Translations under genes and position numbers: made by a program
DNA from: Tetragonia tetragonoides
Lineage: Eukaryota; Streptophyta; Magnoliopsida; Caryophyllales; Aizoaceae
Assembly (NCBI GenBank): GCA_038025085.1
Contig: CM076140.1
Coordinates: 498,501-562,500, forward strand
Length of the DNA: 64,000 nt
Reading direction: 5' to 3'
Shown here: piece by piece, positions 22,351-33,975 of the stretch
Layout of the letters: every line of letters starts with the position of its first letter
Numbering within the stretch: position 1 is the stretch's first letter
The notes under the pieces: generated by a model
Seen by the model: only the letters and a program-made list of their open reading frames with translations
Databases searched by the model: none
Told to the model about the DNA's origin: nothing

Positions 22351-23215
22351 CTAGATAAGGACTGTACGCCCAGCCTTAGAGAGGGAACTGGCAGTCCAGG
22401 CATTCATGCGATTTCGGGATTTATTAACAAGATCTTGAAACTTATCTTTTGAGGCTCGTTTATCAAGAACCGGACAACCCAGATACTTGCCCAGATTTTG
22501 TTTGATAGGAATCTGTACAGTGGCATTAATCATTTGTTTAGTAGTCTCAGTTACAGTTTTGGAGCAAACCACACTAGATTTGTGAAAATTGACTAACTGA
22601 CCCGATTGCCCGATTGTGCGCAGAATTCTATGAGAATATTCATGAGTTGACGACAAGAATTTTTATTAGTTTTGCAGAACAGAATACTGTCATCGGCGAA
22701 ACAGAGACCAGGTATCACCGGGGCCTGGGGGGCTATTTTTATTCCTATACCTGATTTACGATCCGTACTAGCCATATTGATGCGACGAAGCAGCACATCC
22801 ATACATAATATAAACAAGTATGGGGAAAGCGGATCCCCTTATCGTAGCCCTCGTGAAGGGTGAAAGGGTGGGGTTGGTTCATCATTGATCATAACTGAAT
22901 AGGAAACAGTGGTAATACATTATCGTATCCATTCGATCCATAAAGAGCAAAACCCGAGTTTCTGCAAACATGCAAATAAGAAATCTCATTCAATCCGGTC
23001 ATAGGCTTTTTCCATATCCAATTGATTGCGAGCCAGCCCATCTTACTTTTGGTATTACAGAAGAAATCATGATCTCATGGGTGAGTAGAATGTTATCATG
23101 AATGGACCGACCTGGTATAAAAGCACCTTATAGAGGCGACACCATATCATCCAATAGGGGTCGGAGACGATTAACTAGTATTTTGGAAATAGCCTTAACT
23201 AGGGTATTGCACAGA

Positions 23216-23218
<3 letters not shown>
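22351..23218 (-). pseudogene. LINE reverse-transcriptase fragment
   Basis: Contains NTLVKAISKILVNRLRPLL (near 23140-23215), then PGLCFADDSILFCK with the catalytic FADD. A frameshift near 22640 joins it to the thumb region ending SKAGRTVLI, and a TAG follows. The 5' boundary coincides with the (AT)n array, so the amino-terminal part is absent. Confidence 0.82.

Positions 23219-23302
<84 letters not shown>
23219..23302. repeat. (AT)n microsatellite
   Basis: About 42 AT dinucleotides without interruption, exactly at the 5' truncation point of the LINE. Confidence 0.97.
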
Positions 23303-23305
<3 letters not shown>

Positions 23306-24390
23306 GTCGATGTGTTAGATATGGATTTCAAGTTTAATAATCAATTTAGATTTGAGTTCAAACTTGTAATTAGAAATAGATTTGAAAATATTGGAGGAAT
23401 ATATTTTCCAAATGTATTTACGAAAACCATATATTTAAAATCTTGTATAAGACTTAGGAAATTAAATTAGATTTTTTTGGTGCAAGATTAAATTAGATTT
23501 GAGTTCAAACATGTTAGAGATAAATATGAAAAATATGGTATGACCTGGATGAAAGTACCAAAACGGTTCCTTCCTTCTTTTTTTCTCTCTCCCCTCTCTC
23601 CTCCCAAAAGAAAAATTACCATCCTCTTGTTTATAGGGGGTGCCATTAGTGACTATTTAGTATTTACTAATGGTAAGCCCCAAATACTTTCAATCCGTTT
23701 TGTTTTTTAATCAAGGTTGAGGGTTTGAATCTTACCTTGGGTATAGAGCGGCTTTAAAATCCTTGGCTAGTTGTCCCACCATTTGAGATGCCTACAAGCC
23801 AGCGCATGAAAATAGTCACTGTGGTCGACTGTAGATACTCTTGGTTGTGAACCAAATATATATATATATATATATATATTATTTATTTTTATTTTTTTTG
23901 TGTTTTTAGATGTTTTATTTCAATAAAAACCTCTCCTTGTGTGAGAGTTGGTTTTTCTCTCTTTAGTAGAGTCTTTTTCTCACCATGTGTGAGTATACTT
24001 AAGGTTACTATGTTGAAACTTGAAAGGATTCCAGTTAATTTCTGAAATCTTTTTGATTTGCTTGGTTCAGGATTACAAGTTGGGTCTTCTCCATTATCAA
24101 GTGGATTTGTTTTTCAACCACATGCGATACATTTTGTGAGCATCTCCGATCCAAGGGATCATGCGTGTCTACCCCATAATTCGGCGGAGTCGTACAATAT
24201 ACTGATTTCAGGCAGTAGTGTTGGTCTGTTGGAATTCATTTTCATATTATCCGGATCGATTTATACTTATTTAGAGAAATTTATATTTATAGATATCGTT
24301 TGTCCTTTTATGAAGGAAATTTCTATGATCCCTAAGATCAAAAAAAAAAAAAAAAAATTTAACGATCCAAGAAGGAAGTGAAAAGTCTTA
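23303..24390. other. Spacer
   Basis: Contains a further (TA)n run at about 23855-23879, a small inverted repeat (CCATTAGTGAC ... TACTAATGG near 23644-23684) and a poly(A) run near 24340. No gene is recognised; the frame 24058-24381 is not similar to anything I know. Confidence 0.45.
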
Positions 24391-24685
24391 GGCTCCGTTT
24401 GATTCACCTGGATAAAACTGATCTGAACTGATCTAATCTGATCTGAACTGAATTGATTTTTTAAACTTGACCGTTAACCCTTTAAATTTTGTCCAAACAT
24501 AGTCAATATTAGACTCATTTGAAAGTATGCTTTGAGATCTTTCCGATGACATAATTATCATCATGAAATTATTTCGGAACAAAAAATTATGAGTTCTAAA
24601 GTTACGCATAAACTGAACTGATCTGAATTGGACTGAACTGAACTGAATTAAATTTAAGTAAAATTAAGGTGAATCAAATAGAGGC
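24391..24685. mobile_element. Tourist-like MITE (family T, copy 2)
   Basis: 295 bp, begins GGCTCCGTTTGATTCACCT and ends in the inverted counterpart AGGTGAATCAAATAGAGGC, flanked by TTA on both sides (24388-24390, 24686-24688). The TTA duplication and GGC ends point to PIF/Harbinger. The interior is rich in CTGAACTGA and is shared with 9197-9494. It lies about 290 bp upstream of the DUF2358 gene. Confidence 0.82.
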
Positions 24686-24831
24686 TTAATAAAAGTATAA
24701 ACTCAATCGAATATACCAAATTGGGGAAACAATAATTCGATAGAAGTAGTTTTCATTCGTAATCAGCCTTGTAAATTTACAACTTCAATTATCCGCTTAA
24801 ACTTATCGCCTTATCCAATTCTGATTTCCCT

Positions 24832-24835
<4 letters not shown>

Positions 24836-24875
<40 letters not shown>
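24836..24875. repeat. (CT)n microsatellite in the DUF2358 gene leader
   Basis: Twenty CT dinucleotides about 100 bp upstream of the ATG, probably within the promoter-proximal region or 5' UTR. Confidence 0.95.
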
Positions 24876-24878
<3 letters not shown>

Positions 24879-24977
24879 CACCCCCAGTTTCCCACCCTCT
24901 TTTATAAGATTTTCAAAGCAAACAAAAATAAAAAAACAAAAATTTTGTGGCCAACGAACCACCCCTCATTTTCTCCG

Positions 24978-26916
24978 ATGTCCATTTCCGGTTTGACCAA
25001 TACTTTCTCAAACCCTAACCCCAAAATCCTCAATTCTCTCTCCATCTCTAAAGCCAGTAACAGCAAATTCAATGGCAATTGGCGGATCAAATTTAGGGTT
25101 TGTGCCAAAACGAAGGATTGTGAGGTTAAAATTGCAAGTCCTGAACCAAATGCGAGGGTTTATGGCCAATTCTCAGCTCCTGTGAAACCCAGTGGCGCAA
25201 CGACGTCGTCTTCTTCTTCTTCGAAGCAGAGAAAAGAGGATGAAGAGAAACAGAACTATTATCTAAATATGGGATATGCTATTAGGAGCTTGCGAGAGGA
25301 ATTTCCAGAATTGTTTTATAGGGAGCTAACGTTCGACATTTACAGGTTTTGCCTCTTTTTTTCCTTGATCTTTTTGCTTACTTAATTTTTGATTGGCACT
25401 TAGGAAACTGAGTGGATTAACTAGGAATTATGTGTTAATGGTGAAATTGAGTGTATTAGTTTGAGCATACTTCCTTTGGTTTTGTCCAAAGTGTGAAATG
25501 GTTTCTGGGTGGATGGTCTAATTCATGCTGATGTAATATCATTGTCTTTGTTGGATCTTGATTTGGATATATGATAATAAAACCCTGTATCTCAATTTGG
25601 AAACAGATGATGACAATAATTTTCATTTAGGAAAAAGGAAAAAAAAAAAGTCAGAAGAACCATCCATGTTAAGTTTTTTATTTTTATTACGTTTCAAAGT
25701 AGCTGTTTGAAACTTACACTTCAAACTTCAACAATTGAAAGTTCAAAGTTAATCGAAACTGGATCCTGATGCTCACAGTTGTACCCAATCGTTGTCCGGA
25801 GTTTGAATAGTATAGGCATCTGTATTCTTTAGTAAGCTGGTTCTGAGGAAGTTACTGAAAACTGCCTTGGCTAAAGTATACATCATAGCAAGCAAATTAC
25901 ATATTGGTGCGTACAATGAGTGTGCCACCTTCACGTCACCTTAGCAGTATGGTTTTGTTACTCCCTCCGTTTCACCAAGATGTTTACACCTTATTTTTTA
26001 AGGTCAAAGTTCACAAACTTTGACCATGAATTAGTGAAAAAATACAAAGATTTATTATGTAAAAATGCTATTGTTAGATTCATTTTAAAGAATGCTTTTA
26101 AAAAATTATAATTTTATAATTTATATATGCATATAATTACAATTATCTACGGTCAAAGTGATGCATTGGAGACTGTGAGAAAGCAAATGTAAACATCTTC
26201 ATAAAACGGAGGAATTATTGTTCTTTGATTACCAGGAATAAATTTAGACTTGCACCTTACAGATGATAGTAATAATAGAAAGAGAGAGGCTTAGTTTTAA
26301 GGATTGCATTGCTTTGTAAGAATGATGTGTAATAATCAATCTAGTGCCTTTTCATTGTTTCGACTTAACTTTTTGTTAATATTATTGCTTACTTGCATCT
26401 GTTTGGGCTTTGTTTAGGGATGATATTGTCTTCAAAGATCCACTGAACACATTTGCTGGCATTGAGAATTATAAATCAATCTTCTGGGCACTGCGATTTC
26501 ATGGACAGATATTTTTCAAGGCTTTGTGGGTTGATATCCTAAGTGTGTGGCAGCCTTCAGAGAATGTGATCTTGATACGATTTACTGTCCATGGCATCCC
26601 ACGAGTCCCATGGGAGAGCCGTGGCCGTTTCGATGGCATTTCTGAGTATAAGCTTGATAAGAATGGGAAGATCTATGAGCACAAAATTGACAACATTGCC
26701 CTCAACTCCCCTCCCAAGTTTCAAGTGCTCTCTGTTGGGCAACTAATCCAGTCTCTTGGTATCCCTTCAACACCAAAGCCTACCTGCTTTGAATTTTCGT
26801 CCTCTTCCACAGAAGTTGTTCCAGGAGGCACAAAAATACAATCAGTGAGGCGTTACTTGAATTCTGCCGTTGATTTCTTGCAGAGACACGAGGCAGAAAC
26901 TTCTCAGAAATCATAG
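24978..26916 (+). CDS. DUF2358 protein, probably plastid-targeted (join 24978-25345, 26418-26916)
   Basis: Two exons give 288 residues. The donor TACAG|GTTTTG and acceptor TGTTTAG keep the frame across an arginine codon (DIYRDD). The first ATG opens a serine/asparagine-rich, acid-poor stretch of about 45 residues typical of a chloroplast transit peptide. A conserved domain then runs from about residue 95 (YAIRSLREEFPELFYREL) through FKDPLNTFAGI and WQPSENVILIRF to GRFDGISEYKLDKNGKIYEH near residue 200. This matches the DUF2358 family by memory; its biochemical role is unknown. The fold is probably NTF2-like (inference). The intron contains a Stowaway MITE. The neighbour ABIL1 lies about 2 kb downstream, as in Arabidopsis. 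Confidence 0.93.
25961..26215. mobile_element. Stowaway MITE (family S, copy 2), intronic
   Basis: Begins CTCCCTCCGTTTCACCAAGA and ends CATCTTCATAAAACGGAGGA, with TA before (25959-25960) and TA after (26216-26217). It is the inverted relative of 16897-17136 and lies inside the DUF2358 intron. Confidence 0.85.
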
Positions 26917-28718
26917 TCTGATAAATGAGTTTTTGACTAGTGGTGGTACGTAATACCTATGCGTATTGAGGTTGATGTCACTGGATCAGTATCAAAGAGA
27001 TTTTCAGTGCATTCTAGATCTGAAGGCTGGTGAGCAGCTATATGAAGTTGGCATTCTGCTGCTCAAGCAATGCGTTGTTATCTGTTTATATATCCTAAAG
27101 TATCAAGCGGCATCTCCAGGTACTCAAATGTAATTAACCATGCAAGTTGTAGTATGGTGTCTACTGTAAATTTTGTATAGAATTAATATAAAGTTGATTT
27201 ACTCAGAGTTACTCCTGTCTGAATTTTGTAGTAATTCACACTTTGTATACTGGCATGGAAGGTACGAGGCCGAGGCCATGCACTGTGTTTTGTGGTAGTA
27301 CTAATAAACTTCTTGTGTACAATCAGTGAAACATTGTGTTGGTTGACCTTTTCTTCTGCTTTCATTCTTGTTATAGCAAAACTAGTAATGGTATGCACAG
27401 ATGGATTCTATTCTGCCACCATGTAGCTTTTACAGATTTGCATGAATTCTTGATTCCCTTAGATTTCAGAATTCGAAGATCTGAAAAAGTTGCAGTTGCC
27501 ATACATATTTGAGGTTGGGTTTTTGGCCCGTAGTTTTTTTGCTCGTAGGGTTTTTGGCCCGTAGTTACTACTATGTAACGCATTCCTGCAGGGAAGGAAA
27601 AGTGGACTGTAGTCTGTAGGCATGTAGCTGGTCCTTTGCTCAACTTGCATTATTATTCAAATTAAAAGTTGAAACATATGTTTATTATGTAACATGATAA
27701 TGATTTTAGTATAATTAACAGATCCTAAACAAAAGGATTAATAGTGTGGTCTCACATGGGGTAAGGCCCCGCAAAGATCTCAAGTCATCACTTCACATCA
27801 TTTCGTTGCTGATCAACAATTACCTTTGCAGCATCAAATGTTTTTGTTTTGAGGAAAAATAATCTTCAAGTCATTATTAAACTTGTTCCAATGGTAGTCG
27901 TTCATCCAAAGGACACAAAGGAATAATTATAAGCTTATAACATCTAAAAAAGCGGATCAGACATCGATATATACTTTTTTGTTAGATACTGTAATGATCT
28001 TTCATGAGAAGCTAAGGGAAAATAATGACGATTTTATTTTTTTTGGGTTCATTATGACGAATTTTGAGAAATAATGAAGAGTCAACAAGTTTTTGGTGTG
28101 GTGGTATTTTGAGCTGGGGCCTGGGGCGCTTTATTTCTATTTTCTGCCGAGTAGTTTTGTTCATGCTCGCCTTGTTTATTAAACGAGTATTATCTTGGTA
28201 TTCGTCATTGCCTCGTTTACTATCGAACCGTTTTTGATTGAATCGTTCATGAGCTTCTCATGAGTGCAATTACTTTGAAGGCACTATAAGTAAATATTAA
28301 ATGAGTTGATTAGGCGAGCGCTCTTCTCATACTCGACTCATTTATTATTGACCAAAATTTGACTCAATATGTATACGAACGGCTTGCGAGTATATCGTCT
28401 TGTTTGCACCCTATTGTCTTGTTATGTTTATCCTATCCAATTGGAAATATGGGGGCGTAGGGGCCACATGAATTATGATGTACGAGTACTAAGAGAATTA
28501 TTAGGTGCTTATTAAATTCATTCATGGGCAAGAGGGCCTTCAGTTCCGGGCCCCCAGCGGGCCAACCACCTCCACTTCACCGCCGAGGATCAGAAAAGGA
28601 CACACACGACACACCCCACTGTCAAAATTGCATGATGCCCCTAATAAATACGCCCACCTTCCCTGTCATTTTCCCTTTTAAATAACTTCACTTCCCGGGG
28701 ATTACTTCTCTCTCACTC

Positions 28719-28752
<34 letters not shown>

Positions 28753-28987
28753 TCCTTGGGTGCGCTTTATCTCATCTCAGTTCTCACCCCTCAAACGAAC
28801 CTAACGCATAAACATTCTCTCTTCTTCTCCCACATTTCCTTTAATTCCCCTCTTTAATTTGTCCTTTCCTGCTAACACAAACCATCATCATTTCTACCAA
28901 TTCAATCCGCATTCTCTCTCTCCTATTTCTCTGTTAGGGTTTTGACAGTTTTTTGGAAGTCTTGGATTCATTTTTTTGTTCGATAAT
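26917..28987. other. 3' UTR of DUF2358 gene, spacer and ABIL1 promoter/leader
   Basis: The first 270 bp is probably 3' UTR. The phrase GTTTTTGGCCCGTAG is repeated near 27518 and 27550. A (CT)n run occurs at about 28720-28751. No gene or RNA is seen. The last 300 bp is pyrimidine-rich, as is common in plant leaders. Confidence 0.5.
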
Positions 28988-31900
28988 ATGGACCAACCTA
29001 AGCCTCTGCCTTCGTCTATGACCTTCGATGAGGTTTCCATGGAGCGTAGCAAGAGCTTCGTCAAAGCTTTGCAGGTTCTCTCTCTCTCTCTCTTCTCCCC
29101 CCCCCCCTATTTTGGTGTTAGATCTGGGTTTCGTCTTTTTTCTTCTGTGCTTGCTTGTGATCATTGTGAGCTCTACCGTTTAATCTTTTAGTTTTCATGT
29201 TTCTTTTATTGTAGTTTTTGCTGCCTTATGTATGCTGCAGAAATGCAATGGCTATGATTGGACTCTTTCAACTTCTTAAATTGTGGTTTATCCGAGAGAC
29301 TTGTCAATTTCGTGACATATTCAGCTTATTTTTGTTGCTATTTTGTTTTGTTTTTCTTGGAAATCAGCATTTGCCTGCCCTGTTCTGTTTTTGTCCTTTT
29401 CAGTTCCAAGATAATTTTAGGTCAGAGATTTGAAGATGTTATTATAAATAATTTGATTGGGTTAGATTAGACAAGTTATTGAGGCTAGCCCTTGACACTT
29501 GCTTGGTCAAAGATCATAAATAGTGTTTACAGTGACAATTGAACATTTCACTTGAAAAACTAATTGCATGAAATTGATGATAAGATGATATATGGGGAAG
29601 ATAGAGTACAGGATCAGAGCTCTGTGCTACATTGCGGAAAGTACTTGTGTTTATGCACTGTTGATGAGAAGGACACCGTAGAGCCTACCATGGTATTGGA
29701 AGGACTAATTTGATTGGTGTGGTGAAATGGCATCACTCATATCGTCTTGTTAAGGTGTTGAGAATGCAGTATTGAAAATGAGTATCGCTGTGGGGGAAAG
29801 TGATCATACCTAGGTCCATTTGCTATAACTCCTTTATATACAAGAGAAAATTTGATTCATTAGCAGTAATAGATACCTTATCTTCAGGGTTGTCAATTGG
29901 GGCTATTGAATATCTTCTGTATATTGAGTTGTGAATTGTTCAATCTGTTTGAGCTTGATCATTTTATGTCATTATTGTTTCAGGAACTCAAGAACTTGAG
30001 ACCCCAGCTTTACTCTGCCGCTGAATATTGTGAAAAGTCTTATCTGCATAGTGAGCAGAAACAAATGTAATGTACAGTTCCATAATTCTAAGTTAACTTA
30101 TGACAACGAGTAGTGCCATTTGCTTAAGTTTATTTTGGGAATGCTCCATTATCCTACCAACACTTACCTACACTACGCAATACTAATTCATTAAATCCAC
30201 CTTGATATTCAAATTGATGATTTTTGTGACATTTACTTTTCATCAATGCAAGCAACTTTAAACTCGGTGTTGCATCATTATTGCTGATCATAACTTTTAA
30301 ATTGGCTCTACTTTTCTTCCTCATTATGTTTGTGGTTCTGCATGCAACAGGGTATTAGACAATCTGAAAGATTATGCTGTAAGAGCCCTTGTTAATGCTG
30401 TTGACCACCTTGGCACTGTTGCTTACAAATTGACTGACCTTCTTGAGCAACAAACCTCAGATATCTCAACCACAGAGATGAAAGTAACTTGTCTAAATCA
30501 GGTATGTCTTGCATTTGGGTTTTTGTGTTCACAATCTTGGGGAGCTTATTCTTCTCCCCTTTTTTTTTGCTTTGTTTGGGTAGGGGTTTGGGGTGGGGGG
30601 TGGAAGGCTGTTGGCTGTCTGAGACTCTGCTGAGACCGAACTTTTTCTTCTCCGTCAGAAACTTCTTACTTGCCAAACATATATGGACAAAGAAGGCCTC
30701 AGACAGCAGCAATTGCTGGCAATTATTCCGAGACATCACAAGCGCTACATTTTACCAAGTAAGCTATATTTGTCAATCATTTCTGTTGTGAGCTTCATAC
30801 TAGTATATTGTAGCTTACAATGGATCCCTCTGCTGTTGCTGTAGCCTCCGTCAACAAGAAGGTGCATTTTAGTCCTTCTGCACATACCGACCCTAGGCAA
30901 ATACATGGTCAGGCAAGGCCTCGTGTTCATCCCTCAGGTAATTGCTTTCCCATTTGAAGAGACTTGAATGATGTGATCATTGTTCTCATTATTCTCATGA
31001 CTTAGGTTATGTTTGTTTTTCAACTATTCAGGTTCTCCTGGATCAAAAACTCTTTCTTGGCACTTAGGCTCTGAAACAAAACCCCCTTCAAAAGGGACTC
31101 AAAAGACTTTGTTGAGGTTGGTCTGATGTTCTTCACACAAGTTTAACAGATGTTGCTTTCTACTCAAATATGCGGTTGGGTAGAACCATGATTTTGCTCT
31201 TAATCATTTAGGCTTACTGTAAAGCTTAATGTTTCTTATCTTGTACCACATTTTCTTTGCTGCAGCTCTGAAGTCCACAAGTCTTCTCCTAGATCAGCTC
31301 CAGTGTTCCATCTCTTAGGTTAGTATATCAATATGGACTTGTGGCGATTCAACCATACCTCTTACAATAGGATTATTGTGTTGGAAGTTGAATTTTTTTT
31401 GCTATGAATTCATTCTTCTAGATAATGAGGACATTATCCGGAGTAAGTCGTCAGGGGTCCATGCACAGCTGCCAAGTGCCAGTGGAAATCCAGCTGTTGC
31501 TGCTATGCAACCATACGGTGTTACACATAAGGTAATGACAACAGATGCTTGTTGACTGCATTTTAAAAATATGGCGATTCATGAGCAAACTATTACTTGG
31601 AACCCTCATGAACTACAATTGCACCTCCCCCACCCCAACCCCGACCCAACCCACAATTATGTTTTCATGCTTTGTATATGTGATTTGCATCTACACTTTT
31701 GAGCAAGGACAGCACTTAAATATGATTGGCTTTTATAAAGATAAAGAGCAAATTTTCATTCTTATAGTGTTGGTTCTAGTTTTCTGATGTCAAAGGAATT
31801 AATATGCTGCATCCTGCCTCCCTGTACTCAACCAACAAGATTTTTGAAATTACACAGCTTCACTATGAACTTGATTTAATAATTGTAGCTAGTCTTTGAA

Positions 31901-32085
31901 TCCTAAGCAAGAGGTTACTCATGTTGCAGGACTCTGCGCTGGACTCCAAGCCCATGACTCCATACAGGTCATTTGACAACTCGAGGCAAGCAATTGTTAA
32001 GGCCCCTGTTCGCCACAAAAGCATGCTATCAGCTTTCTTTGTCAAACAGAAAACAGCGAAGCTCAGGCCTGGCACAGTGGCATGA
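28988..32085 (+). CDS. ABIL1: ABIL1-type subunit of the SCAR/WAVE complex (nine exons)
   Basis: Exons 28988-29074, 29984-30066, 30351-30501, 30659-30758, 30845-30937, 31032-31116, 31266-31318, 31422-31531 and 31930-32085 join into a clean frame of 305 residues; all junctions are GT-AG. The amino-terminal two thirds of the first 140 residues is the Abi homology region (SMTFDEVSMERSKSFVKALQ, then LKNLRPQLYSAAEYCEKSY and VKALVNAVDHLGTV-like sequence). A serine/proline-rich middle follows and then a basic C-terminal RHKSMLSAFFVKQKT motif typical of plant ABI1-like proteins. These act with SCAR, NAP1, SRA1 and BRICK1 to switch on ARP2/3 actin nucleation in the cytoplasm. Unlike animal Abi, no SH3 domain is present, as in other plant members. 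No defects seen. Confidence 0.93.
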
Positions 32086-32979
32086 GATTCAGTAAAGCAT
32101 CTGCTACTTTCTCAAACCCAAGGAGTTGCTGTGAGTCATTTACTGTTCAACGCACTTGAAATCCGATGACTGCAACCAGATTAAGTGAGGCTCTAGTATC
32201 ATTTTCTTTTCCCCTGACAAAAAATAACAAGCTGAGCGCATATGGTTCATAACTATTGGGTGGTCGTTCACGGTATCACACAGATGGAAGATATTACCAA
32301 ATGTGGAGTTCCTTTGTAAAAAATTAATGCCAGACTCGCTTTTGCTGTTAGAAGATCCATGGTATCTAGATGCTTGTAAATTTAATAATATACAGTAGGC
32401 GGCTGTTATAAGGACCATGTATATTTTTAAGCTGTTTCTGAGTTCATCCCCATTCATTGTTCTTAATCCTAAGATTTGCAACTTTAGATGTCCACGAGTT
32501 TGAAGTTTGTATTTTTTATGTGGAAGCCTGCAAGGCTGCAATGGTGATCACAGCCCTGGGCAGGGCTTCTTTCTTTCTCATGTTGTTTTTTTTCTTCTTA
32601 CTATGGGTAAATCTTGATGGAACAATATGAAATGAATACATCATATCCTAAAAATCATGTCCTTACCTTCATTTAGTTGCACGATTGTCTCATCTATACA
32701 TGTTCACAGAAGAGACCATTTGGAAAATAAACATTTATCATGAAATCTAACCACTACGACCAACTTAACTACCTTTTATGTCTGATGGCTTTTAAAAACT
32801 ATACTAACCCTTTGTTGGTGCTACGTTGACGGGGGTCATTACTTACGCTGCTTGTTTAGTTGGTTTGATATGTTTGTTGTTACACACGAGAGTCTGAACA
32901 TAACTTAGCGGGATGCCTCGGTGACTGAATGCACCATCTTTGTTGATAGAAAAAAAAACCTACCTTTTACAAGGCATTC
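32086..32979. other. ABIL1 3' UTR and spacer
   Basis: The first few hundred bases probably belong to the ABIL1 3' UTR. Minus-strand open frames here (31863-32075, 32140-32541) are shadows or random. Nothing else recognised. Confidence 0.5.
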
Positions 32980-32987
32980 TTTGTACT

Positions 32988-33248
32988 AGAGTTCGCAAAA
33001 ACTGACCCAACCCGGTGACCGACCCGGCTGAAACCCGACCCGTCACAGACCCGACTGAAACCCGACCCGAAGATGTTCAAACCCGAAATGACCCGACCCG
33101 AGATCGAAAAGACCCGACCCGAACCCGAAAGTTGTGAGACAACATTTGCCAAACCCGTTACCCGAAACCGTATTTGACCCGATGTATTCGACCCGTATTT
33201 AACCTGACTCGAACCCTATTTGACCGACCCGTTTGCCAGGTCTACTAG
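32988..33248. mobile_element. hAT-like MITE made of ACCCG repeats (copy 1)
   Basis: 261 bp flanked by a perfect 8 bp duplication, tttgtact (32980-32987 and 33249-33256), the length left by hAT transposases. The ends contain AGAGTTCGCAAAA on the left and, inverted, AGACCTGGCAAACGGG on the right. Nearly the whole interior is a degenerate array of GACCCGACCCG-type repeats. Copy 2 is at 39623-39817 in the opposite orientation. Confidence 0.78.
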
Positions 33249-33297
33249 TTTGTACTGTAGCTACCCATAATTATTAATCAGTGGTAAACTGTTTTAA

Positions 33298-33715
33298 GCG
33301 TGTGTTCGGCAACCAACTTTTGGGTAGCTGTTAGTGGTTTGAACTAGTCAAACCACTACCTATCCTAATTTATTGTGTTCGGTAACTAGCCTTTAGTAAT
33401 AGCAGTTAGCTTTTAGAGTAGTGTTTTGCAAAAGCTAATAAAATTAGCCTTTCAATTCCAAAGGCTAGCCGTTGGAATTATTTATACATTTGATCCCGAT
33501 TTTGCCCCTTTATTTTTAATAATAAATAAATATAATATGCCCTTTTATGTCATTTTACATCAATCAGCTAATCAAACCGCTAACTTTACCGAACACTCAA
33601 CCAAATAAATAGCTAACAGTTATGTATCGCTCATGACAGTTAATAGCTAGTTCAACAGCTAACCACTAATAAAACAGCTAAAACTACCGCTACAGCTAAG
33701 TATTGAACAGACCCT
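33298..33715. repeat. Foldback-like repeat
   Basis: The left part AGCTGTTAGTGGTTTGAACTAG recurs inverted on the right (CTAGTTCAACAGCTAACCACT), and the outer ends (GTGTTCGG... and ...TTGAACAGACCC) are loosely complementary. About 420 bp, non-coding, probably a degenerate hAT-type MITE; no clear target duplication found. Confidence 0.5.
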
Positions 33716-33975
33716 AGGTGGTTTTTGTTTTTTTATTTTATATCAGGAGAAAACTCCTTAAAAAATCGGTTAAGAGTGAAGATGAGTAGGCTCTCCAGAT
33801 CCGGTGGTCGGCCCCTGCAGCAAGCTTGGCTCCATGAGCAAATTACAGTTTCTTTCACGAATCTCAGATCCACCGCTCACATCAATGCTAAAACTTCCCC
33901 AGATCAATTAAAATCAGACAAATCCAAAACCAATTTCTTGTTTCGCCTCAAATAAACAAACTCCCCCCATTAACA

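Larger units (their letters stand above)
20584..23218 (-). mobile_element. 5'-truncated L1-type LINE with RNase H, decayed
   Basis: Read on the minus strand it carries, in order: the middle and end of a non-LTR reverse transcriptase (the FADD box lies within about 22593-22817), the thumb region (SKAGRTVLI near 22360), a zf-RVT zinc-binding region (CPLCKNSIECMDHLFVECP near 21480-21530) and a terminal RNase H-like domain (20613-21008). The endonuclease and first part of the reverse transcriptase are missing. There is a TAG within the frame near 22350, a frameshift near 22640 and several others. (AT)n arrays abut both ends. Confidence 0.9.

Noticed and set aside
23102..23470. Protein frame with repeated Ile-Tyr
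   Set aside because: Translation of the (AT)n microsatellite.
23640..23780. Possible SINE (GGGTTTGAATCTTACC resembles a B box)
   Set aside because: No A box at the right spacing, no tail and no target duplication found.
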